DNA of 41,883 nt. Origin: CAZQYB01 sp964582985 (GTDB lineage Bacteria; Planctomycetota; Phycisphaerae; Sedimentisphaerales; Anaerobacaceae). The notes beneath the pieces are model-generated. The model was given only the letters and a program-made list of their open reading frames with translations. It did no database searches and had not been told where the DNA came from. The stretch lies in assembly GCA_964582985.1 (NCBI GenBank), contig CAZOUM010000022.1, positions 1-41,883 of the forward strand. Direction: 5' to 3'. Numbering within the stretch: the stretch's first letter is position 1; the number at the start of each line of letters is the position of its first letter. Positions 33,101 to 40,650 of the stretch are shown here, in pieces. The translations under genes were made by a program, and so were the position numbers.

Positions 33101-34673
33101 CGACAACAAATATGTCTTCCACTGTAAAGCTCCACACCTCCCCTCGCCACGTAATGGGCCAATTGAGGCCATCAATTCGCCAGTAGTAAGCCAGGCCTGC
33201 TTCAAGGCCGCAAGGGTCATAGCTGTTGGAGTCGTGGTTACCTTTGTAATCGCTCGAAGATGTATTAGCATCGTTCACATCATCCCAGACCGTTCCCAAA
33301 TACACATCGTGTGAAGCCGCAACACACGCTGCCGTCCAACTGAGGAGTCGGTCTGTGGGCACATGCCAGAGGCCATCGTCAGGGCTGGGATTACGGGCTT
33401 GCCCGTTCTCCACCGTAAAGCTCCAGACCTGCCCCTTCCACATCTTCAGGCTATGGACTTCATCAATGCGCCAGTAATAAGTCCGGCCCAATTCAAGCGT
33501 TTCAGTGGGGAAATAGGCGCTGGCTTCCTGGCGGCCCCTACCCGGCAGAACATTAGGGTCACCGGCACCATTGACATCGTTAAAATCGGTGCCGAAGTAG
33601 ACATCGTGCATGGCACCATACAATCCAGGCATCCAGCTAAGCACTAAACCATGCGGGCACAAATTCTTGGCACCATCCTGTGGGCCTGGCGCGGTCGCAA
33701 AATAGCTAAAGTCCTCTGCAAAGCCTTTTACCGTGGTTTTGCCGGGATTGGTGGTATTATAGTCAACCAAGACCGTGCCAATACCCCCATAGGCAGTAAT
33801 ACGGCCGGCAGATACATTGGCATCGATGGCAGCTTTTACATTACCATCTATTATCATTTGGCCTTCAGCAATATCCAAATGCCACTGCTCTGAAAAGCCT
33901 CCGCTTTCAGTACCGTGTACAAACTCGTTACAATCGATGGTTCCGGCCAGCAAGGTTATTTCGGCGCTGCCGTTTGCGTCTGAGGGAGCCAAGAACCTCT
34001 CTCCGACGGTAATCAGACCTCCTGTCATGTTGATACTGATAGGCTCGGCGCTACTATCACCTCCTAAGCTCATGTCCTGTCTGACTATAATATTCCCGCC
34101 GGTCATGTTCAGTTGTCCTCGGCCCCGGTCGCCCCATTTCAAGTCTCCGCAGTCAACGTACCCACCACTCATATTAACTATGAAAGTTCCGGTTTCATCT
34201 GCTCCTCGCCATTCGCCTTCCACGTAAATATTAGGGTCATCACTTATATTGATGATGCCCGTTCCATTATCTGGCGCCCTCCAGGCCTGGTCGCCGCTGC
34301 CCAATATGGTAATAATAGGACTCCCACTTATGTTAATCGTGCCGGTGCCGGTTCCATTACGCCAATTCCAATTATTGTTAACCACCACCGTCCCCATTAT
34401 TACATCCATAACCTGCGTACCTAAAGGCCCATTTATGTCCCCTACATTCACAGGTAAGACGATTACCGGGCCCTGCCAAGGCGGTGAGTTGATAATCGCA
34501 ATATCTTCTTCGCCAGGCACACCGATGGGATTCCAGTTCAGCGGGTCGAGCCACAGCACGCTGTGCGGCGACTCATTGGTCCATTCAAATGATGTGCGTT
34601 GAGCCTGCACCGCCGTGGCTGGCATTAACACGCACAACCACGCCAAGAATACGATGTGCATACGTTTGCTCAT
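27183..34673 (-). CDS. Giant modular exported protein with dockerin-like C-terminus
   Basis: The 2,496-residue protein has a signal peptide (about 1-25, ending VQAQ) and a beta-repeat, autotransporter-like first part (about 50-320). Two fibronectin-like modules typical of planctomycetes follow (about 335-520: HDVYFGTDFNDVN, TYYWRIDEVH), then a VVDDMESYDD-type carbohydrate-binding-like module (about 522-710) and several Ig-like domains (about 715-1235). Six or so YWTD beta-propeller repeats (about 1240-1495, e.g. NKIYWTNSGYGKIERANTDG) precede a right-handed beta-helix (about 1500-1900, KLFVDDDANGANNGSSWADA). A second VVDDMESYNN module (about 2237-2430) and a paired EF-like dockerin (about 2437-2490: DLSGNCIVDLADLAIIAREW) close the protein. 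It is probably a cell-surface adhesin or polysaccharide-associated protein. Its own ATG lacks a clear ribosome site. Confidence 0.9.
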   Translation of the reverse strand: MSKRMHIVFLAWLCVLMPATAVQAQRTSFEWTNESPHSVLWLDPLNWNPIGVPGEEDIAIINSPPWQGPVIVLPVNVGDINGPLGTQVMDVIMGTVVVNNNWNWRNGTGTGTINISGSPIITILGSGDQAWRAPDNGTGIINISDDPNIYVEGEWRGADETGTFIVNMSGGYVDCGDLKWGDRGRGQLNMTGGNIIVRQDMSLGGDSSAEPISINMTGGLITVGERFLAPSDANGSAEITLLAGTIDCNEFVHGTESGGFSEQWHLDIAEGQMIIDGNVKAAIDANVSAGRITAYGGIGTVLVDYNTTNPGKTTVKGFAEDFSYFATAPGPQDGAKNLCPHGLVLSWMPGLYGAMHDVYFGTDFNDVNGAGDPNVLPGRGRQEASAYFPTETLELGRTYYWRIDEVHSLKMWKGQVWSFTVENGQARNPSPDDGLWHVPTDRLLSWTAACVAASHDVYLGTVWDDVNDANTSSSDYKGNHDSNSYDPCGLEAGLAYYWRIDGLNWPITWRGEVWSFTVEDIFVVVDDMESYDDSNNLINDTWLDGLSNGTSSAVFPGTLGSGDPVRDGNQSLVFEYQNSIDGGSGYYSEIEANTADLEAGSDWTAQGIRALTVWFYGDADNDSNGTEQMYVALEDTSGPSSYAEVRFGDSGEDMNDIKKEQWQEWNISLEDFPDVNLASVRKVYIGFGDRDNLTVPGGDGIVHFDDIRLYRVGRGIWVTGHSPSGFMIGPIGHVDVTFSSDVNESSFTLADINMVGPSGLRYINALENQGGNVWRISFSEQSTLGEYHLYIGPHIEDANGNEMDQDADRTLAEDPEDIYDATFVLSDAPAVISITRQTPPQQLTNASQVIFAVVFSRSVIGVQANNFSIDATGYQTGATIQSVGGSDANWTVAVDTVAGDGSLSIDLDQNLPNITDLTGLPMMEAFTSGESYNVDRTAPTVTLDSLVPDLTNISPIPLTVTLSEPSTNFTEEDITLTNATVSDFSGFGANYSFNLVPAGQGMVSATVQSEVFTDAAGNGNVASLSLSRTYDSVSPTVSLVSVVTGLSIDVTFSEAMGAGATDSCNYTLSGSGKGSLSDNPDAVWLLGGTTYRLTWYSGSMVQGGDITITAENVYDLAGNLIGVPDSGTHPGSGIYGAPAIPYVSPPSGSKITTYFVNVYVTFSEAVVGVDQSDMVLSGDAAIGASVASATDQDENTWGFHITGLVDGTLGISLAPDPNDIEDLAGNDLPNLIWSYEVVLAANKIYWTNSGYGKIERANTDGSEREEILIGLDNPYGIAIDARAGRIYWTDPNTDTIQCANLDGSGAEDLVTTGLDDPTGIAVDPYGKRMYWTEPTAGRLRRANLDGDGVEDIVTDLDSPTGIAISFNPPAIYWTDAATGRIQRANLDGSEAGDVVTGLISPTGIALDYYDDHGIYWSDYGAKKIQRASYPSGGGVEDLATGLSGPWGIAVGSYLFDNELYWTDPNAHKIQHAKKQGIIEAEDLITTGLVNPRGIAFYHEPIKLFVDDDANGANNGSSWADAYTDLEYALLAALLGDEIWVAEGIYCPSQRTHPSDPRTATFWLRNEVALYGGFPSGGGQWADRDPNLYLTILSGDLNGDDGPGHANRNDNCYHVVTGGGTNATAMLNGFTVTGGNANGPGGFDTGAGLYLENGSPTIQNCLIVDNICSYRAGGIYSDLSNPTINNLVIQENFAAPNEPNAGLISFNNINLQGGLSLEAGRLDVYSSSFDGPGQINLDQWTLLKVAGGPAPEGPGAAPTVIRTDVNGPGDIEIDAGQELIIEGDAIVNLGGSSECNPDANTGGFITVDGSLVIRANASLVNTSIDAKLLEFKADTNIQHNNILLLESSPGFGGRFFVSENVRIYCNTIISEGDRYLDLDPDPSNRNQNIANNRIIAVIKEGTQPSQGTLLELRAADYDCGGPNNPDCGSGAYQVPPNSPGFTEDPSENWVLERLILEENAKLNLTNRPGFEFQDFGDPNIGDWETVYVKELVMGPNAVLNTALQTLYYQKLADLNGVELLRDPNYPSAPLANGSTFQDIPLSSFSLAIIAMDDNTPSPHNEFDIRVRRRLREPNDIQPQDCELTNSCLEGSIERIDDDANIPPGAGGVMEMRTQAPGRPSAGSVAAKGAFARAGGEEITVEFEYMFIEDPCSEAELIVYLSDDPEVSQNLLEVARILPPNEANLPGSIGSGQFAIFSQTFAYAGLNLNRGTYIELELRGTSTRCWVDNWQPTVGHMASYIVVDDMESYNNTDNLISQTWIAGSQNSTGSSIGLGIAPDEPVHSREQSMSYTYYNGFNFGAGYYSEIEREYPDPCDWTIQGVEVLTLWFYGDADNDIGVTEQMYVGLQDTDGPTGYAEVRYGDNGEDMNDVSEPRWRDWNIVLQDFADSGVDLTNISKVYIGFGDRGNLFVPGGWGTVYFDDIHLHEPICIPSHRSVAFAAADLSGNCIVDLADLAIIAREWLDTGSTVADLYGDLIVNFRDYAILADRWLETEGMWP

Positions 34674-34782
34674 ATTTATTAAGAAGCGAAAATAGGGTGT
34701 GATTCGTCGCTTCCCCTTGGAGCTTTCGTTTTATAGAGAGGCCGGCACTGCCGCTCCTCCTATTACCCTTTACCCTCTGCAT
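34585..34782 (-). CDS. Candidate upstream ORF overlapping the giant gene start
   Basis: In the 5' leader of the giant gene, GGAGG six bases before ATG 34782 opens a 65-residue basic frame (MQRVKGNRRSGSAGLSIKRK and on) that overlaps the giant gene's ATG (34673) in another frame and ends about 90 bases inside it. The giant gene itself has no ribosome site, so coupling or competition is possible. No homology is claimed. Confidence 0.3.
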   Translation of the reverse strand: MQRVKGNRRSGSAGLSIKRKLQGEATNHTLFSLLNKYEQTYAHRILGVVVRVNASHGGAGSTHII

Positions 34783-34818
34783 CTTGTACCTCCATCCATT
34801 AGTACAAGAACGGCGTTT

Positions 34819-34847
34819 ATTATACCTTAAACGACGCCATATACCAA
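34819..34847 (-). promoter_or_regulatory. Promoter of the giant protein gene
   Basis: On the minus strand TTGGTA (34847-34842) is 17 bases from a perfect TATAAT (34824-34819). Transcription would begin near 34812, leaving a leader of about 139 bases. Confidence 0.7.
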
Positions 34848-34952
34848 GAAAATTCCGAGGTTTTCTCGCTCTTTCCTGTGGCTTTGCCCCTTTTCGCGGT
34901 GCCCTTCTCGTATAAGGGAGGGGGCCGAGCTCCGAAAGCTGACTCCGAAGAA

Positions 34953-35252
34953 ATGAAGAATAGCCCAAGCAACAAGACAGGGGTCGTTCTTGAGGTTCAG
35001 ACTGAGGTTTATAAAAAGCTGCTGACAGGAGAAGAGCAGCACAAACAAAAACAGGCTAAGGTTAAATGTCGATGTGCCCGGGCCAATCGTTTCAAAGGTA
35101 AAGGTGTTGTCGAATATGCCAAACGACACTTGAAGCTGACAGGCACAACCAGCAGCGGCACCAGGATCCACTACATATGCCCAGAAACCGGCAAAAAATG
35201 GACCAGAGAAGGTTACACATTAACAGCATACCAGGACAAACCCAAGCAATGA
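34953..35252 (+). CDS. Small basic hypothetical protein
   Basis: A 99-residue frame from ATG 34953 (MKNSPSNKTGVVLEVQTEVY) continues through VKCRCARANRFKGKGVVEYA and ends RIHYICPETGKKWTREGYTL plus a short tail. It is lysine-rich, with a CRC and a later Cys, but no family is recognised. The ribosome site is weak (GAAGAA); a GTG at 34878 would extend it. It lies divergently from the giant gene, 280 bases away. Confidence 0.4.
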   Translation: MKNSPSNKTGVVLEVQTEVYKKLLTGEEQHKQKQAKVKCRCARANRFKGKGVVEYAKRHLKLTGTTSSGTRIHYICPETGKKWTREGYTLTAYQDKPKQ

Positions 35253-35497
35253 CAATAGCCATAGAACCAGGCCACACGTTAAATGTGAGCCAGGCCAAAG
35301 ACTTTGGCACACATACAACCAAACTACAACCCAAAGCCCAAATAGCTCACAAAACCGCAAAAATGGCAAATCTATCACACTTGTAATATCAGAAACTTTA
35401 AAAAATTCTCAGAAAATAATGAACGTTTTGAATATAGCTTAAAATGGTCAGTTTGAGTTATTGATTATTTGGGGCGGGGAGCTATTATAGGGAGCAA
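35253..35497. other. AT-rich gap before the aminotransferase
   Basis: No gene is seen. TTGATT (35461-35466) and TATTAT (35483-35488) with a 16-base spacer resemble a promoter but would start the transcript after the ribosome site, so the assignment is doubtful. Confidence 0.4.
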
Positions 35498-36607
35498 ATG
35501 GGAAGATATATTGCGGACAGAACGAAACTTATAGACGCGAGTGGGATACGGAAGGTCTTTGCGCTGGCGGCGTCGCTGAAAGACCCGGTCAACTTCTCAA
35601 TAGGTCAGCCAGACTTCGATGTGCCGGATGCGCTGAAAGAAGAAGCAATAAAGGCAATCAGGGCGGGGCAGAATAAATATTCACAAACAGCAGGCGATAG
35701 CATCCTGAAAGAAAAAATCGCCGGACGAATAAAAAGCGAATTCGGCTGGGAGAAGCCAGCGGTGCTTGTGGCCAGCGGTGTTAGCGGGGGGCTGCTGCTG
35801 GCGTTTATGGCGCTTATCAATCCGGGTGACGAGGTAATAATACCCGACCCGTATTTTGTGATTAACAAACATGTAATAAATCTGTTAGGCGGTAAATGTG
35901 TTTTCGTTGACAGCTATCCTGATTTTGGGCTGCCGGTGGAGGCAATCGGCAGGGCGGTAACGGCCAAGACCAAGATGATAATAGTCAATTCACCCTGCAA
36001 TCCGACAGGAGCGGTGTACTCCAAAGAGCAGATAAAGGCGCTTGCTGATATAGCGGCGGAGAAAGATATAGTTATTCTGAGCGATGAGATATACGAGAAA
36101 TTCTGCTATGACGGCGACTGTCCAAGTGTAGCGAGGCACTTCGATAACACGATTTTGCTGCGCGGCTTTAGCAAGTCTTACGCGATGACCGGCTGGCGGC
36201 TCGGCTATGTTGCAGTTCGCGAGTCTCTTAAAGACATAATCGAGGAGATGACCAAGATACAACAGTACACTTTTGTTTGTGCTCCGACGCCTTTTCAAAA
36301 GGCTGCTATTGCGGCTCTGGATTATGACGTCAGCGATTTGGTTGCTGCATACAAGAAGAAAAGGGACGTTCTTTATGAGGGGCTAAAGGATAAGTTTGAA
36401 CTAACAAGGCCGGGCGGGGCGTTTTATGCGTTCGTTAAGGCACCGGGCGGGGCGGCGACCGAATTTGTGGAAAAGGCAATTGAAAACAATGTGCTTGTCA
36501 TACCAGGGAATGTCTTCAGCGAGAGAGATACGCATTTTAGGATAAGTTACGCAACCAGCGATGCAAAGATAGAGGAGGGGATAGAGATTTTGCGCAAGCT
36601 CGCATAA
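35498..36607 (+). CDS. Class I/II pyridoxal-phosphate aminotransferase (aspartate aminotransferase-like)
   Basis: This 369-residue fold-type I enzyme transfers amino groups using PLP. Visible are the N-terminal NFSIGQPDFDVP, NSPCNPTGAVY, the LSDEIYEKFCYDG tract with the PLP-contacting Asp, the Schiff-base K226 in SKSYAMTGWRLGY, and the C-terminal substrate Arg in HFRISYATSD. Specificity (aspartate, aromatic, or other) cannot be told. The cofactor-phosphate segment reads ASGVSGGL. GGGAG is four bases before the ATG. It appears monocistronic. Confidence 0.93.
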   Translation: MGRYIADRTKLIDASGIRKVFALAASLKDPVNFSIGQPDFDVPDALKEEAIKAIRAGQNKYSQTAGDSILKEKIAGRIKSEFGWEKPAVLVASGVSGGLLLAFMALINPGDEVIIPDPYFVINKHVINLLGGKCVFVDSYPDFGLPVEAIGRAVTAKTKMIIVNSPCNPTGAVYSKEQIKALADIAAEKDIVILSDEIYEKFCYDGDCPSVARHFDNTILLRGFSKSYAMTGWRLGYVAVRESLKDIIEEMTKIQQYTFVCAPTPFQKAAIAALDYDVSDLVAAYKKKRDVLYEGLKDKFELTRPGGAFYAFVKAPGGAATEFVEKAIENNVLVIPGNVFSERDTHFRISYATSDAKIEEGIEILRKLA

Positions 36608-36765
36608 TCAAGAGCGAACATTATGAGTGGGGAGCAAGGAAGTCTCACGCCGCTTACATTTTTGGCTTTTGTATTTTTTCTGTTTGACCACTTCAACAAG
36701 AAGATAGTAGACTGCCGCGCAATCGTAGAGTCTCTTGGTTTTGGAAGTGGCTGTAAGGGGGCAAT
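36608..36765 (+). other. Short gap with a doubtful 52-codon frame
   Basis: A frame from ATG 36623 to 36781 would encode a 52-residue peptide with one hydrophobic stretch (LTFLAFVFFLF) and overlap the next gene. It lacks a ribosome site, so it is not called. Confidence 0.3.
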
Positions 36766-38454
36766 ATGGTCAAGGATATGATTTTCTACACGGTAGGGGG
36801 GTTAGGCTTATTTCTGTTCGGCATGGGCATTATGTCAGAGGGGTTAAGAAAGGTTGCCAGCCGGAGAGTTCGCAGGCTCCTCACATTACTTACCAGACGC
36901 CGAATAATCGCGGTACTGCTCGGCGCTGTGACAACCTGCCTGATACAGTCCAGTTCAGCGATGACCGTTATGACTGTTGGGTTTGTCAATGCAGGTTTGA
37001 TGACGCTCAAGCAGGCCTTGTGCATTGTTCTTGGTGCAAATGTCGGAACAACCTTCACGGCGTGGCTGGTCTCAGGTCTGGCCGTGTTCGAGATTACCAC
37101 CTATTCACTGCCGGCCATCGGCGTGGGATTTCTGATACGCACGCTGGGTAAGACGCAGAAAATCCGCAACGTTGGTCAGGTAATACTTGGCTTCGGCATT
37201 TTGTTTACGGGCATAGATTTCATGAAGCAAGCCTTCGGTCCGCTGCATGAGAGTGAGCAAGTTCAACAGGCTTTAATATCGCTTGGCGGCAAGCCGTACC
37301 TTGGTGTACTGGCAGGGGCTATTATCACCATGCTCTTTCAGAGTAGTTCAGCTACGATAGCGATGGTACAAATCCTTGCATTCAACGGTGCATTCGGCAG
37401 TGATTGGCACACGGCGCTGGGAGTGGCAATTCCGCTTATCCTTGGTGATAACATTGGTACCACAATCACAGCGGAAATAGCGGCGATTCGTACGTCTGTA
37501 GCTGCTCGTCGGACCGCGCGCGGCCATACGTTGTTTAACGTCATCGGTGTACTTTATATTTTTCCATTGGTTTGGGTAGGCTGGTTCGGCGACGTCGTGG
37601 AATGGATTACTCCGCTCAAACTTACGCAATACACGATTATGGTTCACATAGCCGTCGCTCACAGCATGTTTAACGTATTTAATACGCTTATTTTTCTTCC
37701 GCTAATCGGCTGGCTCGAGGCATTCGTAACGAAGTTGGTGGCGGCAAGGGCCGAGGATGCTATAGCAACACCCGTCGTCCTGGAAGAACGTTTGCTTGAT
37801 ACACCGGAGATTGCGGCGGACCAAGCGAGACGTGAGATTATGCGGATGGGTGAGGTTGCAAAACAGGCAGTCAACCAGGCCATCGAGGGCCTTGAAGAGG
37901 ATGACAGAAAAAAGCTTGAGCTGGTGAGACAAGCGGAGGATGCGGTCGACAATTTTCAATACGAAATAACATCTTATCTTGCTGCGCTATCAAGGAAGAG
38001 TCTTTCAGCCGAGCTGTCGGTGCAATTGCCAGTGCTCTTGCATACGGTCAACGACCTCGAGCGAATCGGGGACCACGCTATCAATATTGTGGAAATCGCC
38101 GAGCGGAAGATTGAACAGAAATTATTATTCAGCGATTCAGCACAAATGGAAGCTGCGCGGTTGAAAAACGAGGCAAACCAGATGTTTGATTATATTTCGG
38201 CAGCTTTGAAAAATAATGATGTTGGGTCGGCGAAATCGGCACTGGTCAACGAGGATAATCTGAACAAGATGCAGATGGATTTTCGGCGCAGCCATGTGCA
38301 GCGTATGACGGACGGCGACTGCTCACCGGAGGCGGGGCTGATATTTATCGACCTTGTTGACAATGTGGAGAAAATCGGCGACCACCTCACTAACATCGCA
38401 CAGGCCGTGATAGGTGGGCTGCAATGGAGCGAGGCCGAACCGAAGGCTCAATAA
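36766..38454 (+). CDS. Na/Pi-cotransporter with PhoU-like C-terminal domain
   Basis: This 562-residue inner-membrane transporter imports or exports phosphate with sodium. Two inverted repeats each carry QSSSA (Q61 and Q192), with GANVGTT and GDNIGTT after them. Around eight to ten helices fill residues 5-320. A cytoplasmic PhoU-like helical region (about 345-560: DQARREIMRMGEVAKQAVNQ, VNDLERIGDHAINI, VDNVEKIGDHLTNI) follows. AAGGGGG lies before the ATG. It begins a three-gene phosphate cluster with DUF47 and Pit. Confidence 0.93.
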   Translation: MVKDMIFYTVGGLGLFLFGMGIMSEGLRKVASRRVRRLLTLLTRRRIIAVLLGAVTTCLIQSSSAMTVMTVGFVNAGLMTLKQALCIVLGANVGTTFTAWLVSGLAVFEITTYSLPAIGVGFLIRTLGKTQKIRNVGQVILGFGILFTGIDFMKQAFGPLHESEQVQQALISLGGKPYLGVLAGAIITMLFQSSSATIAMVQILAFNGAFGSDWHTALGVAIPLILGDNIGTTITAEIAAIRTSVAARRTARGHTLFNVIGVLYIFPLVWVGWFGDVVEWITPLKLTQYTIMVHIAVAHSMFNVFNTLIFLPLIGWLEAFVTKLVAARAEDAIATPVVLEERLLDTPEIAADQARREIMRMGEVAKQAVNQAIEGLEEDDRKKLELVRQAEDAVDNFQYEITSYLAALSRKSLSAELSVQLPVLLHTVNDLERIGDHAINIVEIAERKIEQKLLFSDSAQMEAARLKNEANQMFDYISAALKNNDVGSAKSALVNEDNLNKMQMDFRRSHVQRMTDGDCSPEAGLIFIDLVDNVEKIGDHLTNIAQAVIGGLQWSEAEPKAQ

Positions 38455-38496
38455 GAAAGAGGTCGCATTTTCCGCCAATCAGAATAAAAAACCCGC

Positions 38497-38525
38497 TTGA
38501 CCTGTCGTAGTGAACAAGCTACAAC
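38497..38525 (+). promoter_or_regulatory. Possible internal promoter for DUF47-Pit
   Basis: TTGACC (38497-38502) and TACAAC (38520-38525) with a 17-base spacer lie in the 166-base gap before the DUF47 gene. The match is moderate and no PHO-box is evident. Confidence 0.3.
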
Positions 38526-38620
38526 TACCGCACGAATTGTATTTCGTGAATCGGATTCTCCGGATGTTCTTTGTTTGAGCTTACGGCTAATGTTAACGCC
38601 TGTTTGTAAAGGAGAGAACA

Positions 38621-39295
38621 ATGAGAATTTTAAGCAGGTTTTTCGCCCCGTCACCATTTATTCAACTGCACGAACACTCGAAAAAGGTGCATGAGTGTGT
38701 CGAGCTTCTGCGTCCTCTGGCGAGCGCGCTGGTGGCCGAAGACTACGAAAAGATAGAAGAATTACACCATGTGATGTCTAAGACGGAGCACGAGGCGGAC
38801 CAGATTAAAACGGGACTGCGTGATAGGATTGCCAAGATGTATTTTCTGTCGGTAGGGCGGCTGGAGTTGAGCCGGTTCCTGGCCTATCAGGATGATGTAG
38901 CGGATGCGGCAGAGGATTTTGCCGTTGTGCTGCTGCTGCGCAAAACGAAGATTCCAGAAGAACTAACAACCGATTTTATGACGTTTGTTGAACGGGTTAT
39001 CGGCGTCAGCGAACACCTAATGAATGTGGCAGAGAGGCTTTCTACCCTTGCCGAAGCTGCGTTTAGAGGCAGGGAAGCGAAGGAGGTGCTGGAGGCCATC
39101 GAAAAAATCGGCGAGGAAGAATGGCAGGTCGACCGGCTTGAGAGGAGATTTGCCCGCAATTTCTACAGTATGGAGGACAAGATTGACCCCATTACCCTCG
39201 TTTTCCTCGACAAGTATTGTCAGACACTGAGCCAAGTTTCCAACAACGCGGAGAAGACGGCCAAGTACCTGCGGCTTATTATTCGCAAGAAATAG
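38621..39295 (+). CDS. DUF47 (TIGR00153) phosphate transport regulator
   Basis: This 224-residue all-helical cytoplasmic protein is related to PhoU. Typical segments are FIQLHEHSKKVHECVELLRP, KTEHEADQIKTGLRDRI, RLELSRFLAYQDDVADAAED and a C-terminal region ending DKYCQTLSQVSNNAEKTAKY. DUF47 genes usually pair with Pit transporters, as here: the Pit gene begins 32 bases after its stop. It is thought to regulate or assist Pit, by inference from this pairing. AAAGGAGAG precedes the ATG at 38621. Confidence 0.92.
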   Translation: MRILSRFFAPSPFIQLHEHSKKVHECVELLRPLASALVAEDYEKIEELHHVMSKTEHEADQIKTGLRDRIAKMYFLSVGRLELSRFLAYQDDVADAAEDFAVVLLLRKTKIPEELTTDFMTFVERVIGVSEHLMNVAERLSTLAEAAFRGREAKEVLEAIEKIGEEEWQVDRLERRFARNFYSMEDKIDPITLVFLDKYCQTLSQVSNNAEKTAKYLRLIIRKK

Positions 39296-39327
39296 TTGTT
39301 TCACACCCGAAGGAGCACCCTGTTTTT

Positions 39328-40572
39328 ATGGAAATCCTCGTCATCGCGGCAATTATCATCGGGTTCTATATGGCGTGGAATATCGGCGCCAACGATGTGG
39401 CCAACTCGATGGCCTGTGCGGTCGGGTCAAGGGCGCTGACGATTGCGGGGGCGGTGGTTTTGGCCGGTATCTGCAATTTTTGTGGGGCTGTGCTTGTTGG
39501 CAGCCACGTTACTGATACGGTTCGCAAGGGAATAATAGATACGCAAGCTTTCGCTCACGACCCCCGTATGCTTGCGCACGGCATGCTTTGTGCACTGCTG
39601 GCGGCGGCGGTATGGTTGAATCTGGCCACTTACTTTGGCATGCCGGTGTCGACGACTCATTCCGTGGTCGGGGCCGTCATTGGGTTTGGAATTCTCAAAG
39701 CCGGAGTTGGACACGTCCACTGGGACAAACTAGGCGAGATTATAGCGAGCTGGTTCATCTCGCCGCTGGCAGGGGGTGTAATAGCGTTTGTCATATTCAA
39801 GCTGATATCGCGTTACATCCTATCGGCTGAGAAACCAATCGCGGCGGCGCGGAAAGGGATTCCGGTCTGTGTCTTTTTCACGTTTTCCATAATAATTTTG
39901 TCGATTATTTACAAAGGTCTGGAGAACATGCACCTGAACCTTAATGCTCTCCAGGCAATCGGCCTGAGTATTTTAGGCGGACTTGTCGCTGCAGGTATCT
40001 CTGCGTTGCTTACCCAGAGAAATTATAACAGCAAAGGTGAATTATCTCTGGAGCAGGAGCTGGTGCAGGTGGAGAAGACGTTTGTAGTACCTGTAATCAT
40101 CGGCTCGTGTACGGTAGCGTTTGCACACGGGGCGAATGATGTAGCGAACGCTATCGGGCCGCTGGCCGCTGTGGTTGAAATCATCAAGACCAACTCAATT
40201 CCCGGCCAAGTTTCGGTGAATATATGGTTCTTAGTGCTTGGCGGCGTTGGCATTGCTATTGGCCTGGCTACTTTCGGCTATCGTGTAATGCGGCTGCTGG
40301 GGACAAAGGTGACTGAGATTACACCTTCGCGTGGCATTGCGGCTGCGCTGGCCGGGATGGCAACGGTGCTGACGTGCTCTAAGATGGGCCTGCCTGTATC
40401 GACGACGCATACAATGGTTGGCGCGATTTTGGGAGTGGGCCTGGCGCGCGGTATCACCGCTGTCAACCGAAGGGTCGTTGGGTCGATATTTACCTCGTGG
40501 ATGGCGACCATTCCGATCGCGGCGGGGTTAAGCGCACTTTTCTATCTCGTCGGGAAATGGCTGTTCTGGTGA
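39328..40572 (+). CDS. Pit-family inorganic phosphate transporter
   Basis: This 414-residue inner-membrane symporter takes up metal-phosphate with protons or sodium. It has two homologous halves, each with the GANDVAN signature (residues 20-28 and 268-276), and about ten helices. STTHSVVG and STTHTMVGAI are the second paired motif. The longer open frame upstream overlaps the DUF47 gene and does not look like a transporter, so ATG 39328 with AAGGAG 12 bases upstream is preferred. It is cotranscribed with DUF47. Confidence 0.94.
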   Translation: MEILVIAAIIIGFYMAWNIGANDVANSMACAVGSRALTIAGAVVLAGICNFCGAVLVGSHVTDTVRKGIIDTQAFAHDPRMLAHGMLCALLAAAVWLNLATYFGMPVSTTHSVVGAVIGFGILKAGVGHVHWDKLGEIIASWFISPLAGGVIAFVIFKLISRYILSAEKPIAAARKGIPVCVFFTFSIIILSIIYKGLENMHLNLNALQAIGLSILGGLVAAGISALLTQRNYNSKGELSLEQELVQVEKTFVVPVIIGSCTVAFAHGANDVANAIGPLAAVVEIIKTNSIPGQVSVNIWFLVLGGVGIAIGLATFGYRVMRLLGTKVTEITPSRGIAAALAGMATVLTCSKMGLPVSTTHTMVGAILGVGLARGITAVNRRVVGSIFTSWMATIPIAAGLSALFYLVGKWLFW

Positions 40573-40650
40573 GCCGGCTTCCGGGAACAGACGAGGAAAT
40601 ACAGAATTTTGTGCTTGCGAGGGTTCGAGAGAGGGAGTAAAATTTTGAAT

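Noticed and set aside
35461..35488. Promoter TTGATT-16-TATTAT before the aminotransferase
   Set aside because: The predicted start would fall after the ribosome site GGGAG, so it is probably chance in AT-rich DNA.
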